From Trichoplax adhaerens (taxonomy: Eukaryota > Placozoa > Uniplacotomia > Trichoplacea > Trichoplacidae): 64,000 nt of DNA. The notes beneath the pieces were generated by a model that was not told the DNA's origin, made no database searches, and worked only from the letters and a program-made list of their open reading frames with translations. This document shows, piece by piece, positions 59,648 through 64,000 of this stretch. The translations under genes were made by a program, and so were the position numbers. The stretch is from NCBI RefSeq assembly GCF_000150275.1, contig NW_002060945.1, positions 2,565,172-2,629,171 on the forward strand, in the 5' to 3' direction. Each line of letters starts with the position of its first letter. Position 1 is the stretch's first letter.

Positions 59648-62600
59648 GTAATTAAAATACAGATAATTCGTAGATCAATTCAATTTCGATCTGGCCAACT
59701 TGAATCGTCAAGCGTGAAATATTTGATTGAACATGATTACGAATTATTGAAATAATCCAGCAAGATTTGTCATAGTATGAGATTTCTAAATTCTGCACAA
59801 CATCTACTTTTTATTACATTATTAATGCTATGATAGTATTGGAGAATTGAACTAAGTCATTGCTTACTACATCTATAGTGGCCGACGATATCGTTAACAG
59901 GACAGTCTGCTTCTATAGAGATGAGAACTGTTGTGCATCAAAGTCTCAAATTCAAGTTAAAAACTGCGGTTCCTTCATGGTATATCGATTGCCGCCATTG
60001 CCAAATATTCCTGTTTGCAGGCGTTATTGTACAACTGCCATGGGTAAAGCAATTGCTATTATCTTTTAATATTAACATAATTACGCACGTAATCTTCTTA
60101 ATTAAGAAGTTTGATTACAATTATACAAATAAATGTTAAAGTCACGATAAAAGATAAAATAACATTGTGAAAATAAAGAACTAAATTGGTTTTAATTTAT
60201 TACTTTCGAATTCCTTTATCTTAGTAATTGTTAGATAGCTCGATTTTTTTAGTGGATAGAAAAAACTTAAAGTATTGGCCTACACTGACTTGAATATTAA
60301 GATCAATAAACTTTAAATTATATTACTCTCCAATATCTAGTACTGTAAAGCCAAGTTTTTAGTTTAAAGTGACAGTGCTAGTTAATTTCCCTATAGAATT
60401 CATTTTAATTTACAATTTTCCAACTAGTTATCATCGAGAAGTGATAAAAGGAATTTCCGTGAATTAACCTTAAATCCTCTATACAATTGGCTCAATATAA
60501 AATATTAGTAATTCGTAATCTAGTTCAATCTATAATTAATATTTCTAGCAAGTTATCATATTTAAAATCGAATTTTATTTTAAAACAATGAAGCCAGTTA
60601 ATTTATTCGTAGAATTGAATTCAATTACCAATCTTTCCAACTAGTTATCATTGCGAAGTGATATGGATAGTTTCCAAGAATTAACCTCAAATTGTTTTTA
60701 CAATAACTCAACATTAAAATAGAAGTTCTACTACTAATTTACAATCCAGTTCAACTTATAATCTTTCTAGTAAGTTACCATATTACAAATTGAGTTAAAT
60801 CCAGTCATTAGTTTAAATTAACGACGCCAATTAATTTTCTCATAGAATTTGGTTCGGTTTGCAATCTTATGACTAGTTATCATCAAGATGCGATAAGGAT
60901 CATTTCCATGAATTAACTCTAATACTCTATACAAATTACTCAGTATATCGTAAAAATAATACTACCACTACTAATTTATTATCTAGTTTAACCTATTATC
61001 TTTCTAGTAAGTTATCATATCTCAAATTAATGCCATTAATTTTAACAAATATTTATGTTATTTAATGTAAATTGACGCCACTACTGTATTTTAAATTTTA
61101 TTATTGGTAGGACTTTATTCTTATTTTATAGGTAAAGTGCTTATAATTTTATCTTAACGATTTTATAGATCCATGTGATTATTACGATACACTAAGTGAC
61201 ATTAGTAGATCAGATACGACCCTGTCAACCAATAGCCTCCAACAAAACTACCTATGTGATGATCATCTTAATAATACATGGTATCGATTTAAATATGGAG
61301 AAGTTGATCATATCATAAAAACGGAATGTATTGAAGCGAATTCAAAATGCGGAACCTATTCACCAGGATGGATGTTAGAAGAGCATCCTACAGGTATTTA
61401 AATCTCAACATACCCTTGTATTTGTAAAATTTTTAGTTCACTGCAGTTTAAAGATAAGCTTTAATGGAAAAGTCTCTTGGACGATTGGGTACACTAGTTC
61501 ACAAAATACTTATACCAGTGATAAAGACTGGCATCATAAGAAATCTAGTTTAATTAATATAAGAGAATTTATTTCGAGCTAACCAAAGAGTCGCATTAAG
61601 ATTATAGAAATTTAGAAATAAATAGTTGATAACCTTGATAGTATTCATAAAATAAAATAGAACATGGTTCGACAAAGTAGAATATATTAGATCCATCAAG
61701 CTTGTCTAAAAATTTATACTAGTATATATGTATGATGAATAGATCAACTAAATTAAGATCTAATAAAACGTATAACATTCTTTTCTTATTACAGTGGACG
61801 ATAAGATTGTCAGTAGAAAAGTTTGTTTTTATTTCCTTGGTGATTGCTGCTATAAAAAGTCATCAATTCAAGTTAAAAATTGTAGTAACTTTATGATCTA
61901 CCGACTGTCATCGACAACGCGACATCAAATGTGTAGTCGTTATTGCTCCACTCAAGTTGGTCTGTAATATTAATTTATTTTTTAAAATACCTATCAAAAG
62001 TATAATAATTAGATTTGCTGATTTGAGATGCTACTTAAAGAATGGCAAACTAAACTATTTCATTAAAATATAGATCAATGTAATCCCAATCCATGTCTTC
62101 ATGATGGCAATTGTACGAGGGCAGGTAAAAGTTTTTCCTGCGCGTGCCATGAAAATTATAACGGAAGAAGTTGTGAAAATGGTATGTAAGCATGTATCAT
62201 ATAACTCAATCACCAAAGCATCACTCATGATAATAAATTGATGATCAGTTTTATTCATAACAGTAATTAAACTTAAAAATACTCAATGTAAGTGGTAACT
62301 TTTTCACTGCTAAAGTTTCAGGTATTGCAAAACAAATAACATTTATGCTAAACTCGTAGTAGGATCGTAACCTATTGTGTTAACGTCCAATATACGACAT
62401 TTAGTTAAACTATAGCCTTTATCCTTGTAAACTACGATAGTATGATCATATACTAAAATCCGTCAAGGATAGAAATGTGCCACTGAGCAATGATATTTTA
62501 AGAGCCGGCAATTCTACTTGTAATTACAGTAATGGTTTTATTAATCAAAGTAAGCATTAATTAGGTTATTTTTGTTGCGTTGTTTAAAATTTTATTATAT

Positions 62601-63846
62601 CATAACTTAGATATGAAAGATTATTAAGCATAAGAATAAGTATTGATACTGAGAACAATGAGTAATAAGTACAGTAATATATATTTATACCATTTTTGGA
62701 AACTCCTAAAGATACTGTACTCATTCTAAGATATTAGCTAAATAGTTATTTTTTCAATGAAAGTAAATATTGTTTCGGCTAGTTTTTATTATTATGATTA
62801 AATTTTAATATCATATTACAACCAAGACATCAACGATTATTAAACATAAGAACAAGTACTGATATTGAGTACCATAAGAATGAATATACAGTACAGTAAT
62901 GTATATTTATACCTTTTTTGGAAATTCCTAAAAGTACCATACGGTACTGATTCTAAAATATCAGATACGCATAAAATTCGAATATGAAACAAGTTAATTT
63001 TGAAAACATTAGGTACTTATATCCCTTCTTTAATTTTACAGTAAAGAACTAACTGTAATTTAAACCTGTTGTAAACTCAAGATAACTTGTTATCAAATTT
63101 TTCAGCAGAAAAGCATCAGTAATCATACTACAGCCATTACTTTTAACTTACATAGACAATATGAAGCCTTTAATAACTAAGAGCTCCATTTACAGATCTA
63201 AATTCTTGCCGAAGTAATCCTTGTATTCATGGAAGATGTCAAAATATAAATTATTCTTATCTATGCCAATGCCATGCTGGCTACACGGGGACAGATTGTG
63301 AATTAGGTATATTTATATCGCGTATGATAATTAACATACAAATGTAGCGATTCGTGTTTGCCTAAGTAAAAAAATTCTTTCATTTAGACATTGATGAGTG
63401 TACTGAGAATATAAAAAAATGCAAAGAATTATGCATTAACTCATATGGCAACTATTCTTGCGGTTGTCATCATGGCAGGGAATTATCAAATGACAAAATT
63501 TCTTGTTACGGTATTATTTGCTTACTATATAAGCCTTTCTCATAAGTTAAAAATATCCTTATTTAATGTTTTCAATATCAAAGCTCAAAGTTAAAACTAT
63601 TTGGCATTTCTTTATTTTTTCCGCCAATTGCAGATCCATGCAAAAATGCAATTATGATTAATGATTCTAGTCGATCAGTTTACACATTGAGCAATAATTT
63701 CCTCAAATGCGATAAAGAAGGCTGGAAGACGGCTTGGTATCGATTTAATGGCGGAGTCAATAGCCAGATGATGGCGACAGGATACGTCAAAATTACTTCA
63801 TGTGAGACGATATTCCCTGGATGGTTAAAGGGCAATCATCCTACAG
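59435..63846 (+). CDS. Gene G5 (5' part): D8C/EGF multidomain protein, 8 recognised exons
   Basis: Order: ten-cysteine D8C (exons 1-2), second ten-cysteine D8C (3-4), EGF (5), EGF (6), calcium-binding EGF (7), first half of an eight-cysteine-type D8C (8); the rest lies beyond the window. From exon 5 on it follows the G2-G4 head. It is the only gene here with two D8C domains in front. The signal-peptide exon is not found. A decayed D8C-like stretch lies at about 62421-62550. Exon 4 has a poor donor next to an in-frame stop, so the gene may be damaged or end early. Confidence 0.7.
59879..60043 (+). CDS. G5 exon 2: ten-cysteine D8C, C-terminal half
   Basis: ADDIVNRTVCFYRDENCCA, IQVKNCGSFMVYRLP, PVCRRYCTTAM. 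Six cysteines with Cys-Cys. 165 nt, donor GTAAAG. In-frame Met at 59860 is upstream of the acceptor. Confidence 0.9.
60366..61085. repeat. Tandem repeat, about 217-232-nt unit, just over three copies
   Basis: Successive copies share the order gccagttaatt, catagaatt, a(a/g)(c)actagttatcat, gaattaac, ctcta.acaa, ctcaatat, taatttac/atctagtt(c/t)aa and ctttctagtaagttatcatat. The anchor actagttatcat lies at about 60423, 60640 and 60872; a fourth start begins near 61070. It fills the intron between two G5 D8C domains and is non-coding. Confidence 0.8.
61169..61393 (+). CDS. G5 exon 3: second ten-cysteine D8C, N-terminal half
   Basis: DPCDYYDTLSDISRSDTTL, YLCDDHL, TWYRFKYG, TECIEANSKCGTYSPGW and HPTG. 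Four cysteines. 225 nt, the longest first half in the window. Confidence 0.9.
61795..61959 (+). CDS. G5 exon 4: second ten-cysteine D8C, C-terminal half
   Basis: DDKIVSRKVCFYFLGDCCY, IQVKNCSNFMIYRL, MCSRYCSTQV. Six cysteines, 165 nt as in its relatives. The donor at the expected place is GTCTGT, a poor site; if it is not used, the frame reads Gly-Leu and stops at 61965-61967. Confidence 0.82.
62074..62181 (+). CDS. G5 exon 5: EGF
   Basis: EGF domain CNPNPCLHDGNC ... CACHENYNGRSCEN; Asn replaces Gly after C5. Closest to G4 exon 3. Donor GTATGT. Confidence 0.88.
62421..62550 (+). pseudogene. Possible decayed D8C half-exon
   Basis: After Pro-Cys-Lys-Leu-Arg there is an in-frame TAG, then an open stretch with VKDRNVPLSND, LRAGNSTC and NYSNGF, closed by a phase-1 donor GTAAGC. 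The order DPC - R - LS - C recalls a D8C first half, but WYRF is missing and no acceptor fits. Low similarity; chance is possible. Confidence 0.28.
62586..62970. repeat. Direct duplication, about 214-nt period
   Basis: Copies at about 62586-62735 and 62800-62965 share gattattaa(g/a)cataagaa(t/c)aagta(t/c)tgat, acagtaat(a/g)tatatttatacc, ttttggaaa(c/t)tcctaaa and a ta.tgta/gtactgattctaa end. Non-coding, in the intron before G5 exon 6. Confidence 0.78.
63196..63306 (+). CDS. G5 exon 6: EGF
   Basis: LNSCRSNPCIHGRC, then INYSYLCQCHAGYTGTDCEL. 111 nt; matches the exon-2 position of G2 and G3 (x-x-Pro/Ser-Cys start, GYTG). Confidence 0.88.
63388..63510 (+). CDS. G5 exon 7: calcium-binding EGF
   Basis: DIDECTENIKKCKELC, CINSYGNYSCGC (Asx-hydroxylation pattern), LSNDKISCYG. 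123 nt, donor GTATTA. Confidence 0.9.
63634..63846 (+). CDS. G5 exon 8: eight-cysteine-type D8C, N-terminal half
   Basis: DPCKNAIMINDSSRSV, KCDKEG, AWYRFNGGVNSQMM, TSCETIFPGW and HPTG. Three cysteines, as in the second D8C of G4. CE replaces the usual CG. The partner half lies beyond the window. Confidence 0.88.
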
Positions 63847-64000
63847 GTAACGCTGCTAAAATATCATCTACTTAAAAGCAGCATTATCTAAGCTACTAAT
63901 ATATCAAATTAAGATTTTTTTGCTTTTAAAATTAACTAACTATCATCATAGTCATCAAGAATTCCACTACTGGATATTTTATCTTTAAGCTATGCTTGAA

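Larger units (their letters stand above)
60044..64000 (+). other. G5 introns and window end
   Basis: Introns above 300 nt: 60044-61168 (tandem repeat), 61394-61794 (nothing seen) and 62182-63195 (direct duplication and possible decayed exon). The last 154 nt of the window, 63847-64000, are intron without features. Confidence 0.55.

Noticed and set aside
60366..61085. CRISPR-like array
   Set aside because: Units are over 200 nt, diverged and without uniform spacers; the window is clearly eukaryotic.

Overview
This is eukaryotic, AT-rich DNA from an invertebrate animal. Every coding exon I can support is on the + strand. Nearly all are short phase 1-1 exons of 105-123 nt, each holding one complete EGF-like domain between an AG acceptor and a GT donor. 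Interspersed are exon pairs that together encode a D8C domain, the cysteine-rich domain of uromodulin, GP2 and OIT3. High AT content, introns of roughly 70-1500 bp and this D8C/EGF content suggest an early-branching animal; a placozoan is my first guess, with sponge or cnidarian as alternatives. The organism is inference only.

The window is a tandem array of five related genes, called G1-G5 here. G1 (102-3415) is the 3' part of a gene: eight EGF exons, the last running into a stop. G2 (8891-20887) and G3 (25632-37011) share one head order: EGF, EGF, calcium-binding EGF, D8C (two exons), EGF, one or two calcium-binding EGFs, then a divergent D8C-like pair. A run of EGF exons follows, then a tiny terminal exon with a WPxCxCW motif and a stop. 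G4 (about 40318-54672) adds a ten-cysteine D8C in front of the same head and continues into 28 consecutive EGF exons. G5 (from 59435, cut by the window end) starts with two ten-cysteine D8C domains, then re-enters the head pattern.

Between the genes are gaps of about 3-5.5 kb (3416-8890, 20888-25631, 37012-40317, 54673-59434) with no convincing coding exon, apart from one possible signal-peptide exon at 39647-39719. They hold repeats, including two near-identical 545-bp LTR-like copies (38252-38795 and 57775-58319), one upstream of G4 and one upstream of G5. An intron of G2 carries a 202-bp inverted-repeat element with a perfect 10-bp target duplication (14664-14885). Many introns contain direct duplications of about 60-380 bp.

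The products are probably secreted or cell-surface multidomain adhesion or matrix-type proteins. No transmembrane segment, zona pellucida domain, kinase or protease domain was found. The main biological interest is a family growing by exon and gene duplication, with gained, lost and decaying EGF exons side by side, and a coordinated loss of two cysteines that splits its D8C domains into ten- and eight-cysteine classes. No rRNA, tRNA, CRISPR array or bacterial-type operon was recognised.
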